Assembly: GCF_002007205.1 (NCBI RefSeq)
Contig: NZ_LAZS01000010.1
Location: forward strand, 1-64,000
Origin: Ensifer adhaerens
Lineage (GTDB): Bacteria; Pseudomonadota; Alphaproteobacteria; Rhizobiales; Rhizobiaceae
Direction: 5' to 3'
Length of the DNA stretch: 64,000 nt
In this document: positions 8,318 to 16,963 of the stretch, in pieces
How the letters are laid out: each line of letters begins with the position of its first letter
Position numbering within the stretch: position 1 is the stretch's first letter
Position numbers and translations under genes: made by a program
Notes under the pieces: generated by a model
Databases searched by the model: none
What the model saw: the letters and a program-made list of their open reading frames with translations, nothing else
Told to the model about the DNA's origin: nothing

Positions 8318-9249
8318 GCGCCGGTCTCCTGAAGGTAGGACGAAAGCGGTTTGCCGTAGCTGCGCGGCAGGGTGGAGATGGCCTCGGAGGCGATGGCGAC
8401 GCCGGTCGAGAGACAGGCTTCAAGGGGCATTTCGGCGGCGAGTGCTGCGAGGAACCCGGCATTGAAGACATCGCCGGCGCCGATCGTGTCGACCACGCTG
8501 ACGACGGGGGCTGCTGCGGAGGAGATCCGGCCGCTCGCATCGATGGCGAGCGCGCCGTGCGGTCCGCGCTTGACGACGACGATCGCACCCTCCGGCATGT
8601 GTGTCCGGAGTTCGCGTGCGGCTTCGGCCGGGTCGGAGACACCGGTCACCGTGGTGGTCTCGACCTCGTTGAAGAGGGCGAGCCGGCAGCGCTTGAGCCA
8701 GCGAACCGTCGCGGCGCAGTTTGCCTCGGTCCAGCCATCGAGCGGCCAGCCGGTGTCCAGCGCGACGGCGATTTCATGCGCGACGGCCCAATCGAAGAAG
8801 CGGTCGTAGTCTGCCGTCAGTGCGTCGGTCAGAAATGAGCCGGTCAGCAGTGCGTAGCCACCGCGCAGTTTCTCGCCATCGAGCATCGCCCGGACTTCCT
8901 CAAAATTAAGGAGCGGCAGATGTCCGCGCGTGGTGAAGAAGGTGCGCTCGCCGTCGGGATGGGTGATGCCGACCGAGAGTGTGGTCCCGACATTTTCGAC
9001 CGGCCAGGATTTGGACCGCTCGGGAAAGGCTTGCCTCAGCCAGGTCCCGAACTGGTCGTTGCCGACATTGGCGGCGATGGCGTAGTCGACGCCGAGCGAA
9101 TCCCAGGCAAGCGCGCTGTTGCCGGCGCAGCCGCCGACGCGCAGCTCGTCATGGTCGACGATGATTTCGGTTCCGGCTTTCGGCCAGGGGGCCGCCGGCC
9201 CGAGGATGAGATCGACATTGGCGTTGCCGATCACGGCAAGAGGACGCAT
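8314..9249 (-). CDS. PfkB-family sugar kinase
   Basis: This 311-aa ribokinase/PfkB kinase phosphorylates a sugar or sugar derivative in the cytoplasm. It opens with AVIGNANVDLILGP, has the sugar-binding RVGGCAGNSALAW segment at 38-50, and ends with the ATP/catalytic motif DTIGAGDVFNAGF (254-266), with catalytic Asp at about 260. It lies between an SIS-domain gene (3-base gap) and the ATPase gene (4-base overlap). Together with the SIS enzyme this gives a kinase plus deglycase/isomerase pair, the arrangement of FrlD and FrlB in fructosamine catabolism. A ketohexose or tagatose-type kinase is also possible. Confidence 0.88.
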   Translation of the reverse strand: MRPLAVIGNANVDLILGPAAPWPKAGTEIIVDHDELRVGGCAGNSALAWDSLGVDYAIAANVGNDQFGTWLRQAFPERSKSWPVENVGTTLSVGITHPDGERTFFTTRGHLPLLNFEEVRAMLDGEKLRGGYALLTGSFLTDALTADYDRFFDWAVAHEIAVALDTGWPLDGWTEANCAATVRWLKRCRLALFNEVETTTVTGVSDPAEAARELRTHMPEGAIVVVKRGPHGALAIDASGRISSAAAPVVSVVDTIGAGDVFNAGFLAALAAEMPLEACLSTGVAIASEAISTLPRSYGKPLSSYLQETGA

Positions 9250-9252
9250 CGT

Positions 9253-10278
9253 TTATTCGCTCCGGGTAATCTTGGTCGAGCGCACGGGGGTGCCGGCATT
9301 CTCGACGCGGGCTGCCGCAAAGGCGATCATGAAGGACTGGGCGACCGGCAGCATGGCAAAGATTGCCGCGAGGCCGGCGGCCGGCGCAAAGGGAACGGTG
9401 GTGACGCCTTCGATGGACGCTTCGCCCGAAGCATCGAAAACGACGACCGGCGAGCCGGCTTCCGCCGCCGAGATGGCCATCGCCCGAACGAGCCCGGCAG
9501 TCGGATCCGCCCCGCGGAAAAGAACCACACCGACGGTCGGGCCGAGCATTTCCATCGGGCCGTGCCGGAGCTGGCCGCCTTCGAGCGAGAAGCATGGCAG
9601 GCGCGCGAGTTCGGTGAGGCCAAGGCCGATCGCTTCAGCGAGACCCTGCAGGCGACGGCCGGACGTGACGACGGAGCGGACGCCAGCGAGCGCGGAAAGT
9701 GCTTCCGCCGTATCGGGCAATTGCGGATTTTCCAGCGCGTGAAGCGCGTCGCTTGGGTCGTCGCCGAGGGCGGCGAGGATGGCGAGGTGCAGCGCAAAGC
9801 TGATCGTCAGGCTGCGGGTGGCGGCAAAGGCCTTTTCGGTCCCACCGACGCCGACGAGCGATGCTGCGTTCTTCGCAAGAAATGAACCGCCTTCCAGCGT
9901 CAGCCCGAACGTATGCGCCGTCCCGCCGTTGGTTTCGCCGAGCCAGCGCAGCACCTCGGCGCTTTCGCCGGACTGCGAGGTGATCAGGATCGTCTTCCCG
10001 TCGATCGACAACGGCTGGCCGAGCTGTTCCGAGAGCGGCAGGGCGACAGCGTCGATGCCATGAGCACGATAAAGCGGTTCGAGGGCGCGGCCGACCGCAT
10101 GCGAGCCGCCCATGCCGAGCAGCAGAAGCTTGCCGGTCGCCTTCAGCGAGCGGGCAATCTCTGCGGCGCGCGGTGCATTGCCGGAGACGGAGGCCACGGC
10201 ATCGGCCGCCTGGCGCGCCATTTCTCGATCGATCGCGACGAGCCCCGCAGGGCGTTCCGAAGTGGTCATTGTCGTCAT
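9253..10278 (-). CDS. SIS-domain sugar isomerase/deglycase (GlmS/FrlB/AgaS-like)
   Basis: This 341-aa protein has two SIS domains. The first has LLLLGMGGSHAVGRALEPLY and ILITSQSGESAEVL (the phosphosugar-binding S-x-S-G-x-S/T loop). The second contains ELARLPCFSLEGGQLRHGPM, the GlmS-type signature with the glutamate and RHGP. There is no N-terminal glutaminase domain, so it is not GlmS itself. It probably deaminates, deglycates or isomerises a phosphorylated amino sugar or fructosamine. The ATG at 10278 overlaps the permease stop (ATGA); the reading frame stays open far upstream only as a shadow of the permease gene. Confidence 0.85.
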   Translation of the reverse strand: MTTMTTSERPAGLVAIDREMARQAADAVASVSGNAPRAAEIARSLKATGKLLLLGMGGSHAVGRALEPLYRAHGIDAVALPLSEQLGQPLSIDGKTILITSQSGESAEVLRWLGETNGGTAHTFGLTLEGGSFLAKNAASLVGVGGTEKAFAATRSLTISFALHLAILAALGDDPSDALHALENPQLPDTAEALSALAGVRSVVTSGRRLQGLAEAIGLGLTELARLPCFSLEGGQLRHGPMEMLGPTVGVVLFRGADPTAGLVRAMAISAAEAGSPVVVFDASGEASIEGVTTVPFAPAAGLAAIFAMLPVAQSFMIAFAAARVENAGTPVRSTKITRSE

Positions 10279-11120
10279 CCTTTGACACCGCCGCTGGTAA
10301 GCCCGGAGATCAGGGCACGTTGCATGACGAGGCCGATCAGCACCGGGGGCAGGGCGGCCAGCACCCCGGCTGTGGCGATCAGCCCATAATCGGAGACACG
10401 GCCGCCGGCGAGATCGGAAATGGCGACCGTAAGCGTCTTGGCGCGCAGATCGGAGGTGAAGAGCAGCGCGTAGAAGAATTCGTCCCAGGCAAGCAGGAAG
10501 GCGAAGAGCGCCGATGTCGCCATGACAGGTGCTGCGAGCGGCAGGGTGATGAGCCTCAGGATCTGGTCGAGGCGGGCGCCGTCGATCATCGCGGCACTTT
10601 CGATCTCCTTGGGAATGGAATCGAAGCCCGATTTGAGCAGCCAGGTGGTGAAGGGTGCCAGAATGGTGAGGTAGACGAGCGCCAGCCCGAACACCGAATT
10701 GAGGAGCCCGAGATAGGCGAGCCCCATATAGAGCGGCACGGCGAGCGCCACCGGCGGCAGCATGTAGGTGGCGATCACCGCATAGAGCGACCAGGAGACA
10801 TTTGACGTGCGCGACACCGCCCAGGCGGCCGGAATGGCAACCGCGATCGCTGCCAGCGTCGCCATGCCCGCTACCTTCAGGCTGTTGAACAGCGAAGCGG
10901 TAAAGGCGGCGCCGGCGCTGTTCTCGATCGTCGACAGAAGCACCCGGTAGCGCGACAGGTCGATTTCCTCCGGCCACCAGTTAAGCGGCTTTGTCGAAAG
11001 GTCGGCGGCCGACGAAATGCTCATGACGAAAAGCCAGAGGATCGGCGCGAGGATGACCGCGGCAAGCAGCAGGGCCGCGGCATAGACGAAGACGGTAAAG
11101 ACAGGGCTTTGGCGTTCCAT
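10275..11120 (-). CDS. Carbohydrate ABC transporter permease (MalG type)
   Basis: This 281-aa permease has six predicted membrane segments and begins SPVFTVFVYAAALLLAAVIL. The EAA loop EIESAAMIDGARLDQILRLI marks the BPD_transp_1 domain that contacts the ATPase. The ATG at 11120 shares one base with the TGA of the previous permease (TGATG). That gives the standard MalG length, while the longer open frame overlaps the MalF-type gene. It pairs with that gene product. Confidence 0.92.
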   Translation of the reverse strand: MERQSPVFTVFVYAAALLLAAVILAPILWLFVMSISSAADLSTKPLNWWPEEIDLSRYRVLLSTIENSAGAAFTASLFNSLKVAGMATLAAIAVAIPAAWAVSRTSNVSWSLYAVIATYMLPPVALAVPLYMGLAYLGLLNSVFGLALVYLTILAPFTTWLLKSGFDSIPKEIESAAMIDGARLDQILRLITLPLAAPVMATSALFAFLLAWDEFFYALLFTSDLRAKTLTVAISDLAGGRVSDYGLIATAGVLAALPPVLIGLVMQRALISGLTSGGVKG

Positions 11121-12001
11121 CACGAGGCTCCGGCGGCTTTGCGCACCATGGCCGCGTAGGCGACGGCAAGCACGGTGACGAGCAGGGTGACGATCAGCGC
11201 CAGCGAGGCGCCGGATCCGGCACGCTGGAAGGAGAAGGCTTCCTGGTAGACGAGGATCGACAGGGTGCGGGTGCTGTTTGCCGGCCCGCCGCGCGTCATC
11301 ACCCAGATGATGTCGAACACCTTGAAGGCCTCGATGGTGCGCAGCACCAAGGCGACGAGCAGCGGCCCCGCCAGATAGGGCATGATGACGTAGCGAAAAC
11401 GGTTGAACGGGCCGGCGCCATCGACGAGCGAGGCCGCGGTGATGTCCCGCGGCACGGCCTGAAGGGCTGCAAGTGCGATCAGGGCGACCAGCGGGAAATT
11501 CTTCCAGCAGTCGGCGACGATCAATGCCGCCAGCGCCGAGCCGGGTTCGCCGAGCCAGGAGCGGTAGCTGTCGATCACTCCGAGTTGCAACAGGGCGGCG
11601 TTGAGCGCGCCGTATTCGGGATTGTAGATCAGCCGCCAAAGCGTGGCGTTGACCACGGTCGGCAGCGCCCAGGGCAGGATCATCAGGGCTCTCAGCGCCG
11701 TGCGGCCGCGGAATTGCTGGTTCAGCAGCAGGGCTGCGAGGACGCCGAGCACCATTTCGGCGGTAACCGAGACGACCGCAAACCAGGTCGTCGTTATGAA
11801 AGCACGCTGGAAGTTCGAGCCGCCAAGCATCTTCGCATAGTTGTCGAAACCGACGAAGGTGCCCTCCGTGCCGACGAGCTTGGCGTCGGTGAAGGAAAGC
11901 CTGACCGTATCGATAAGCGGCCAGCCGATGACAGCGATCATCACCGCCAGCAGCGGCAGCATGAGCAGCCATGCGCGCGTTGTTATCCAGGTGCCGGACA
12001 T
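11120..12001 (-). CDS. Carbohydrate ABC transporter permease (MalF/UgpA type)
   Basis: This 293-aa permease begins SGTWITTRAWLLMLPLLAVM and has six predicted membrane segments. Its EAA-type loop is DITAASLVDGAGPFNRFRYV, followed by IMPYLAGPLLVALVLRTIEA. It lies second in the operon, 177 bases after the binding-protein gene; that gap contains a strong hairpin that may lower permease expression relative to the binding protein. Confidence 0.92.
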   Translation of the reverse strand: MSGTWITTRAWLLMLPLLAVMIAVIGWPLIDTVRLSFTDAKLVGTEGTFVGFDNYAKMLGGSNFQRAFITTTWFAVVSVTAEMVLGVLAALLLNQQFRGRTALRALMILPWALPTVVNATLWRLIYNPEYGALNAALLQLGVIDSYRSWLGEPGSALAALIVADCWKNFPLVALIALAALQAVPRDITAASLVDGAGPFNRFRYVIMPYLAGPLLVALVLRTIEAFKVFDIIWVMTRGGPANSTRTLSILVYQEAFSFQRAGSGASLALIVTLLVTVLAVAYAAMVRKAAGAS

Positions 12002-12140
12002 AGGATGGAAACCTTCTCGGGCCTCGGGAGCCCCGCCATGCTATCGCATATTGCTCCGGACCGTCACCGATCCAAGCGAATGATGCGCAAGATCATAGTG
12101 TTGAAGCGCGAATGCAAGCGCTGCCGCTTTGTCCCACGGT

Positions 12141-12164
12141 CCCCGGGCGGTTGCCCGCCCGGGG
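12141..12164 (-). other. Strong intercistronic hairpin between sugar SBP and permease genes
   Basis: CCCCGGGCGG (12141-12150) and CCGCCCGGGG (12155-12164) form a perfect 10-bp GC stem with a 4-nt loop. On the minus strand it is not followed by a T-run, so it is more likely an mRNA-stabilising or expression-balancing stem than a terminator. Confidence 0.6.
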
Positions 12165-12178
12165 CTTGAGAGGTCGGC

Positions 12179-13417
12179 TCAAAGGCCGCTGTTTTCGGCC
12201 GCCGTCTTCAGGGCGTCTTCGGCCGAGGTCTGGCCGAGAAGCGCTTCCTGGATCGCCTGCTGGAGGGCAGTCGAAAGTTCCTGGTACTTCGGCGTCGTCG
12301 GACGCGGGTACATGGCCGCAAGGCCGAGCTTGGCGGCGCCGATCAGCTCTTCCTGGCCCTTGGTGACGCTGGCGTCCTCATAGGAGGAAGCCCAGATCGG
12401 CAGGCTGAGCTTGGCATAGGCGTTCTGCGTCTGTTGCGAGGTCATGTAGACGATGTACTTCCAGGCCTCGTCCGGGTTCTTGCTGGTCGAGGTGACGCCG
12501 AGGCCCATGGACCCGTTGACGGCCGAGACGTCGCTCTTGCCGGCAACACCCGGTGCCGGCACGACGCCGACTTTGCCCGCGACCTTGCTTTCCTTCGGGT
12601 CGTTGGCGAGGTTGTACATGTAGGTCCAGTTGAGAGCGAAGGCGGCTTCGCCGTTCTGGAACACCTTGCGCACGTCCTCTTCCAGAAACTCCTTCGAGTT
12701 CGGATTGGTCAGGCCCGAGGTATAGCTCGTCACCATGTAGTTGAGTGCATCGAGGCCGCCGCCCGAGGCGAAGGCCGGCTTGCCGCCGTCGATGAACTTG
12801 CCGCCATAGGCGCTGACAAGCGTGGTGTAGTCGCAGATCGCCGCTTCCGCCTGCGACCAGCTCCAGGCGATCGGGGTTGCAAGCAGGCCCTTGTCCTTGA
12901 TCACCTTTGCCTGTTCGGCAAGCTCGTCCCAGGTCTTCGGCGGCGCCTTGATGCCGGCCTTTTCCAGGATTTCCTTGTTGTAGAACAGGTATTTAGTATC
13001 GAGGATCCACGGCATGCCATAGCGCTTGCCGTCATATTCGACCGTTGTCCAGGCGCCGGGCAGAACGCCGGACTTCATCTCGTCGGTGATGCGGTCCGTC
13101 ACGTCGACGAGCACCTTGTTGGCGGCATATTCGGCCGGCCAGATCACGTCGAAGAGCACGACGTCGTAGCCGCCGCCGGACCCTTGCGCGAGCACGGTCT
13201 TGTCGTGCAGGCCTTCGTAAGGCACGAATTCGAGATTGACCTTCACATCCGGATTGGCCTTGGTGAAGGCCTCGGTCATGGCGCGCACATCCGCCTCGCT
13301 ATAGGCGGCCTGGGCCATGAACAGCGCGTTGAGCATGGTTTCCGCGTGCGCGTGGCCGGCGAAGGATAGGCCGGCAAGGGTCGCGCAAAGCAGCGTGGTT
13401 CTAATGGATTTCAACAT
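12179..13417 (-). CDS. Carbohydrate ABC transporter substrate-binding protein
   Basis: This 412-aa extracellular solute-binding family 1 protein has a Sec signal peptide at about residues 1-25 (LAGLSFAGHAHA then ETM). The mature domain has AYSEADVRAMTEAFTKANPD near its start, NGSMGLGVTSTSKNPDEAW, and aromatic-rich sugar-contact regions. The ATG at 13417 follows GGGAGGTAGGA; the frame extends upstream without such a site. It leads the operon SBP, two permeases, SIS enzyme, PfkB kinase, ATPase. The ligand is unresolved; gene content favours a fructosamine or amino-sugar derivative. Confidence 0.92.
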   Translation of the reverse strand: MLKSIRTTLLCATLAGLSFAGHAHAETMLNALFMAQAAYSEADVRAMTEAFTKANPDVKVNLEFVPYEGLHDKTVLAQGSGGGYDVVLFDVIWPAEYAANKVLVDVTDRITDEMKSGVLPGAWTTVEYDGKRYGMPWILDTKYLFYNKEILEKAGIKAPPKTWDELAEQAKVIKDKGLLATPIAWSWSQAEAAICDYTTLVSAYGGKFIDGGKPAFASGGGLDALNYMVTSYTSGLTNPNSKEFLEEDVRKVFQNGEAAFALNWTYMYNLANDPKESKVAGKVGVVPAPGVAGKSDVSAVNGSMGLGVTSTSKNPDEAWKYIVYMTSQQTQNAYAKLSLPIWASSYEDASVTKGQEELIGAAKLGLAAMYPRPTTPKYQELSTALQQAIQEALLGQTSAEDALKTAAENSGL

Positions 13418-13585
13418 TCCTACCTCCCAATGACATAAGCGTTTGAGAATTCCCGGCATGCTTTTGGGCATGCCGCATGCGAGACGTCCGCCCTTCACGA
13501 AAGCGGCTGTCGACATATCGTTTGGAGCGCTCGCGGTGGGTCCTGCCGCCGCTTTCGTTCCCCCGAAGCTCTTTTTGGCTCCTAT

Positions 13586-13606
13586 TAAGTCAATTGTCTT
13601 GACTTA
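13586..13606. promoter_or_regulatory. Candidate ROK operator: TAAGTCAA-N5-TTGACTTA
   Basis: A perfect 8-bp inverted repeat with a 5-bp spacer lies in the divergent region between the sugar operon (start 13417) and the ROK repressor gene (start 13649). The right arm contains TTGACT, so it may overlap a -35 element of the repressor gene. A single dyad between divergent target and regulator is the usual layout for ROK/NagC operators. Confidence 0.6.
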
Positions 13607-13648
13607 TTTTTTGTTCAATATTCTAACAGTGTCAAGAGGGGTTTTTGG

Positions 13649-14878
13649 ATGAACGATATGCGCCTGATCCGGGCGAAGAGCGGCACCAATCAGGAGGGGA
13701 CGAGTGCGCACAACCGCCGCGTCATGATCGATGCGTTGCGGCTGAACGGCCAATTGTCCCGCGCCGAGCTTGCCCGCGCGACGGCGCTGACGAAGCAGAC
13801 CGTTTCCAACATCATCGAGGATCTCGAGCGCGACGGACTGGTCGAATCGCTGGAAGCCGTGCGCCAAGGCCGCGGGCAGCCGTCGACGCCCTATCGGCTG
13901 GTGCCGGAAGGTGCGTTTGCGATCGGGCTGCAGATCGACCGGCATGTCACGCGCACCATCGCGGTCGATCTCGTCGGCCGGGTGCTTGCCCGCGGCGAGG
14001 CCAACCTGCCGGCCGGCGGGCCGGCGACCGGAGTGAGGACCATCCTCGAGCTGATCGAAAAGACCCGCCGCGATCTGACGGCGCTTGCGCCGCATTCGGA
14101 GGATCGCCTCGTCGGACTCGGCGCGGCCATGCCCGGTCCCTTCGGGGTGGAAGCCGATGCCGACGACCCCTGGATGATGGCGGCCTGGCAGAATTTTCCG
14201 CTGCTCGAAACCCTTGCCGCCGGCACAGGGCTCGATGTCGGCCTGCAGAATGACGCCGCCGCCGCCGCAACAGCCGAACGCATGGTCGGGGCGGCGCACG
14301 GTGTTGATCATGCGATCTGCATCTATTTCGGTTATGGTCTCGGCGCCGGCCTGATCCTCAACGGCGAACTCTATCGCGGCGCCAACGGCAATGCCGGCGA
14401 GATCGGCATGATCCTGAGCTTGCCGCGCGGGGCAAGCTCGGACGAGCGCATGCCGCTCGAACATCGCGCCTCGATCGCGTCGCTGTGCAAGCTGCTCGAC
14501 CTCGATCCCGCCGACCCGGACCTCTATGGGCGCATCGATGCCGCCGCCGCGAACCCTGATCAACGGCTGCTTCGATGGATCGATGCGGCCGCATTCGAAA
14601 TGCGTGCGGCCGTCCAGGCGCTGGAAACGATTTTCGACCCGCAGACGGTGATCCTCTGTGGCGGCCTGCCGCCCGGGCTTGCGCGCCTGCTCACCGAGGC
14701 GATGATGCCGCTGCTGCCGTCGATCGCCGATCGGCGCGACCGCGGTCTTCCCCGGCTGCAGGTCGGCTTCACCGATCCTTGGGCGGTGGCGATCGGTGCG
14801 GCGGCCGAGCCGATCAGTCGCACCTTCGATCCGCGCTTTTCGGCGATCCTCAAGACCCGGGCAAGCGCCGCCGGGTGA
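13649..14878 (+). CDS. ROK-family transcriptional repressor (NagC/XylR type)
   Basis: This 409-aa protein has an N-terminal winged helix at about residues 20-80 (LSRAELARATALTKQTVSNI) and a C-terminal ROK sugar-sensing domain (AMPGPFG, DAAAAATAERMVG, GLGAGLILNGELYRGANGNA). The usual ROK zinc motif CxCGxxGC after GEIG is absent here; GEIGMILSLPRG is followed by a metal-free loop. It is divergent from the sugar importer/catabolic operon and most likely represses it until the imported sugar or its phosphate binds. The stop codon abuts the convergent LysR stop. Confidence 0.9.
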   Translation: MNDMRLIRAKSGTNQEGTSAHNRRVMIDALRLNGQLSRAELARATALTKQTVSNIIEDLERDGLVESLEAVRQGRGQPSTPYRLVPEGAFAIGLQIDRHVTRTIAVDLVGRVLARGEANLPAGGPATGVRTILELIEKTRRDLTALAPHSEDRLVGLGAAMPGPFGVEADADDPWMMAAWQNFPLLETLAAGTGLDVGLQNDAAAAATAERMVGAAHGVDHAICIYFGYGLGAGLILNGELYRGANGNAGEIGMILSLPRGASSDERMPLEHRASIASLCKLLDLDPADPDLYGRIDAAAANPDQRLLRWIDAAAFEMRAAVQALETIFDPQTVILCGGLPPGLARLLTEAMMPLLPSIADRRDRGLPRLQVGFTDPWAVAIGAAAEPISRTFDPRFSAILKTRASAAG

Positions 14879-15799
14879 TCAGGTCCGCGGCTCGTCCAGA
14901 CGGGCCAGTTCCGCATATTCCGCCGCGAGAAAATCAAGCAGAGCACGGACCGAAGGAAGCAGGCCGCGACGCGAGGGAAAGACCGCGTGAATGATGCCGG
15001 CCTTCGGCGACCAGTCCGGCAGAACATCGACCAGCGTTCCCTCCTTCAGGTCCTGGCGTATCACCATCTCCGGCAACTGGCAGATGCCAACACCGCGAAG
15101 TGCGGCGAGCCGCAGCGCCACCATGTCTTCCGTAACCAGGCGGGGCCGGTGGCGCACGATCGCGGTGGCGCCACCGGGGCCTTCCAGCCGCCAGTCGTGC
15201 TCGGGACGGTCCGGGTTCCAGGCAAAGCTGGGAAATGCGCTGAGGTCCGCAGGCACCAGCGGCTTGCCCATCGGCGCGAGCAGTGCGGGGCTGGCGACCA
15301 GGCGCTGGCGGCTTTCGGCAAAGCGCTTGACGACGAGATCGCTTTCTTCGAGCGGCGGGAAGCGGACGCGGATGGCGATGTCGATGCCTTCGCGCAGAAC
15401 ATCGACGCGCCTGTTGGTGCTTTCCAGCACGACCTCGACCTTCGGGCATTCGGCCATGAAGCGCGCGATGATTTCCGCCACCTGGAAATAGACGACCGAC
15501 GACGGGCAACTGACATGGACCACCCCCTGAGGCTCGGAGCGGGTGCGGTCGATCATCTCCTGCGCCGCCTCGGCCTCCACCAGCATGGCGACGCAATGGC
15601 GATAATATTCGCGCCCGATCTCGGTGATGACGAAGTGACGGGTCGAACGCTGCACCAATCGTACCCCGAGCCGTTCCTCCAAAAGGCCGATGCGGCGGCT
15701 CAGGCGTGAGCGCGGCATGTTGAGCTTGCGGGCGGCCGCAGCAAATCCGTTCTGCTCGACCACGTCGACGAACAGCTTGAGATCGTTCAAATCCTGCAT
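14879..15799 (-). CDS. LysR-family transcriptional regulator
   Basis: This 306-aa LTTR has its helix-turn-helix at residues 1-62 (LKLFVDVVEQNGFAAAARKL, then SRLSRRIGLLEERLGVRL) and a periplasmic-binding-like effector domain at about 90-295. The C-terminus SRRGLLPSVRALLDFLAAEY is typical of the AaeR/DmlR-like group that regulates stress and aromatic-compound genes. It is divergent from pirin, and the perfect palindrome 8 bases before its start is probably its own operator. Confidence 0.92.
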   Translation of the reverse strand: MQDLNDLKLFVDVVEQNGFAAAARKLNMPRSRLSRRIGLLEERLGVRLVQRSTRHFVITEIGREYYRHCVAMLVEAEAAQEMIDRTRSEPQGVVHVSCPSSVVYFQVAEIIARFMAECPKVEVVLESTNRRVDVLREGIDIAIRVRFPPLEESDLVVKRFAESRQRLVASPALLAPMGKPLVPADLSAFPSFAWNPDRPEHDWRLEGPGGATAIVRHRPRLVTEDMVALRLAALRGVGICQLPEMVIRQDLKEGTLVDVLPDWSPKAGIIHAVFPSRRGLLPSVRALLDFLAAEYAELARLDEPRT

Positions 15800-15806
15800 G
15801 GGTGTT

Positions 15807-15824
15807 TGTCCTGTTTTCAGGACA
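15807..15824. promoter_or_regulatory. Palindrome TGTCCTG-N4-CAGGACA in the LysR/pirin region
   Basis: A perfect 7-bp inverted repeat with a TTTT spacer starts 8 bases upstream of the LysR ATG. It lies in the 121-base region shared with the divergent pirin gene. It is a good candidate LysR-type binding site. Confidence 0.55.
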
Positions 15825-15920
15825 CTATAGCCCGATTTGGCTGTCTACCGCCAGATTTGGTGCAGGCATATCTTCCCTCCAACGCTCTCGTTCAATCAGC
15901 GAGGCCAAGGAGAAATAGCC

Positions 15921-16790
15921 ATGAGGAAGATACTCGGCATCTTCGGGAACACGCATCCGCATTGGGTTGGCGATGGCTTCCCGGCCCGTTCCCTGCTGGC
16001 GCGCGACCGCGCCGGCGATCACGCCAGCCCGTTCCTTCTGCTCGACTATGCCGGGCCGATGTATTTTGCGCCTGGCGTCACGCCGCGCGGCGTCGGCGTC
16101 CATCCGCACCGCGGCTTCGAGACCGTGACGATCGTCTACCAGGGCGAGGTCGACCACCGCGACTCCGCCGGCAATGGCGGCCACATCGGTCCGGGCGACG
16201 TGCAATGGATGACGGCGGCCGGTGGCATCCTGCACGAGGAATTCCATTCGGAGCGCTTCACCCGGGAGGGCGGAACGCTCGAAATGGTCCAGCTCTGGGT
16301 CAACCTGCCGGCCGCCCAAAAGAGCGTCGATCCCGGCTACCAGACCTTGCTCGATCGCGACATTCCGACGGTCAGCCTCCCGGATGGCGCCGGATCGTTG
16401 CGCGTGATCGCCGGAAGCTACGCCGGAACGCGAGGGCCGGCGCGCACCTTCACGACGGTCAACCTCTGGGACCTGCGCCTGAAGCAGCAAGGCTCGCTCA
16501 GCCTAGATCTGCCCGAGGGCCATTCGCTCGGCCTGGCGGTCCTGCGCGGCAATGTGCTCGTCAACGGCAGCGATCTCGTCGGGGAGGCGCAATTCGTTCT
16601 CTTCGGCCGCGATGGCGGCGGCGTTACACTGGATGCCAGTTCGGATGTGACGGCGCTCGTCCTGAGCGGCGAGCCGATCGACGAACCGGTCGCCATGCAC
16701 GGCCCCTTCGTGATGAACACTGAACAGGAAATCCGGCAGGCGGTGACGGACTTCCAGTCCGGCCGCTTCGGCAAGATCGCGAGCGCTTAG
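15921..16790 (+). CDS. Pirin family protein
   Basis: This 289-aa bicupin of the pirin family carries the iron-binding N-terminal cupin with VHPHRGFETVTIVYQGEVDH and GGILHEEFHS, supplying the His, His, His, Glu ligand set. Bacterial pirins are redox-linked regulators or quercetinase-like dioxygenases. The ATG at 15921 follows CAAGGAGAAATAGCC, which decides it over the longer open frame from 15837. It is divergent from a LysR regulator and followed by an isochorismatase-like hydrolase. This trio is frequent in proteobacteria and usually LysR-activated under oxidative or electrophile stress. Confidence 0.92.
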   Translation: MRKILGIFGNTHPHWVGDGFPARSLLARDRAGDHASPFLLLDYAGPMYFAPGVTPRGVGVHPHRGFETVTIVYQGEVDHRDSAGNGGHIGPGDVQWMTAAGGILHEEFHSERFTREGGTLEMVQLWVNLPAAQKSVDPGYQTLLDRDIPTVSLPDGAGSLRVIAGSYAGTRGPARTFTTVNLWDLRLKQQGSLSLDLPEGHSLGLAVLRGNVLVNGSDLVGEAQFVLFGRDGGGVTLDASSDVTALVLSGEPIDEPVAMHGPFVMNTEQEIRQAVTDFQSGRFGKIASA

Positions 16791-16963
16791 CCGCGCGAGA
16801 CCGCATCGCGAACACGGAATGAGGAACCGCGACTGAACAGAAGACCGGGCTGTACCGCCCCTCAAATCCCAACGCCGAAGCGCAAGGACGCGCTTCGGGG
16901 AACCCGAACGCATGCCTGCTTCCCGGATGCAGCCATGCAATCAAGCCAACAAGGAGCAAGACC

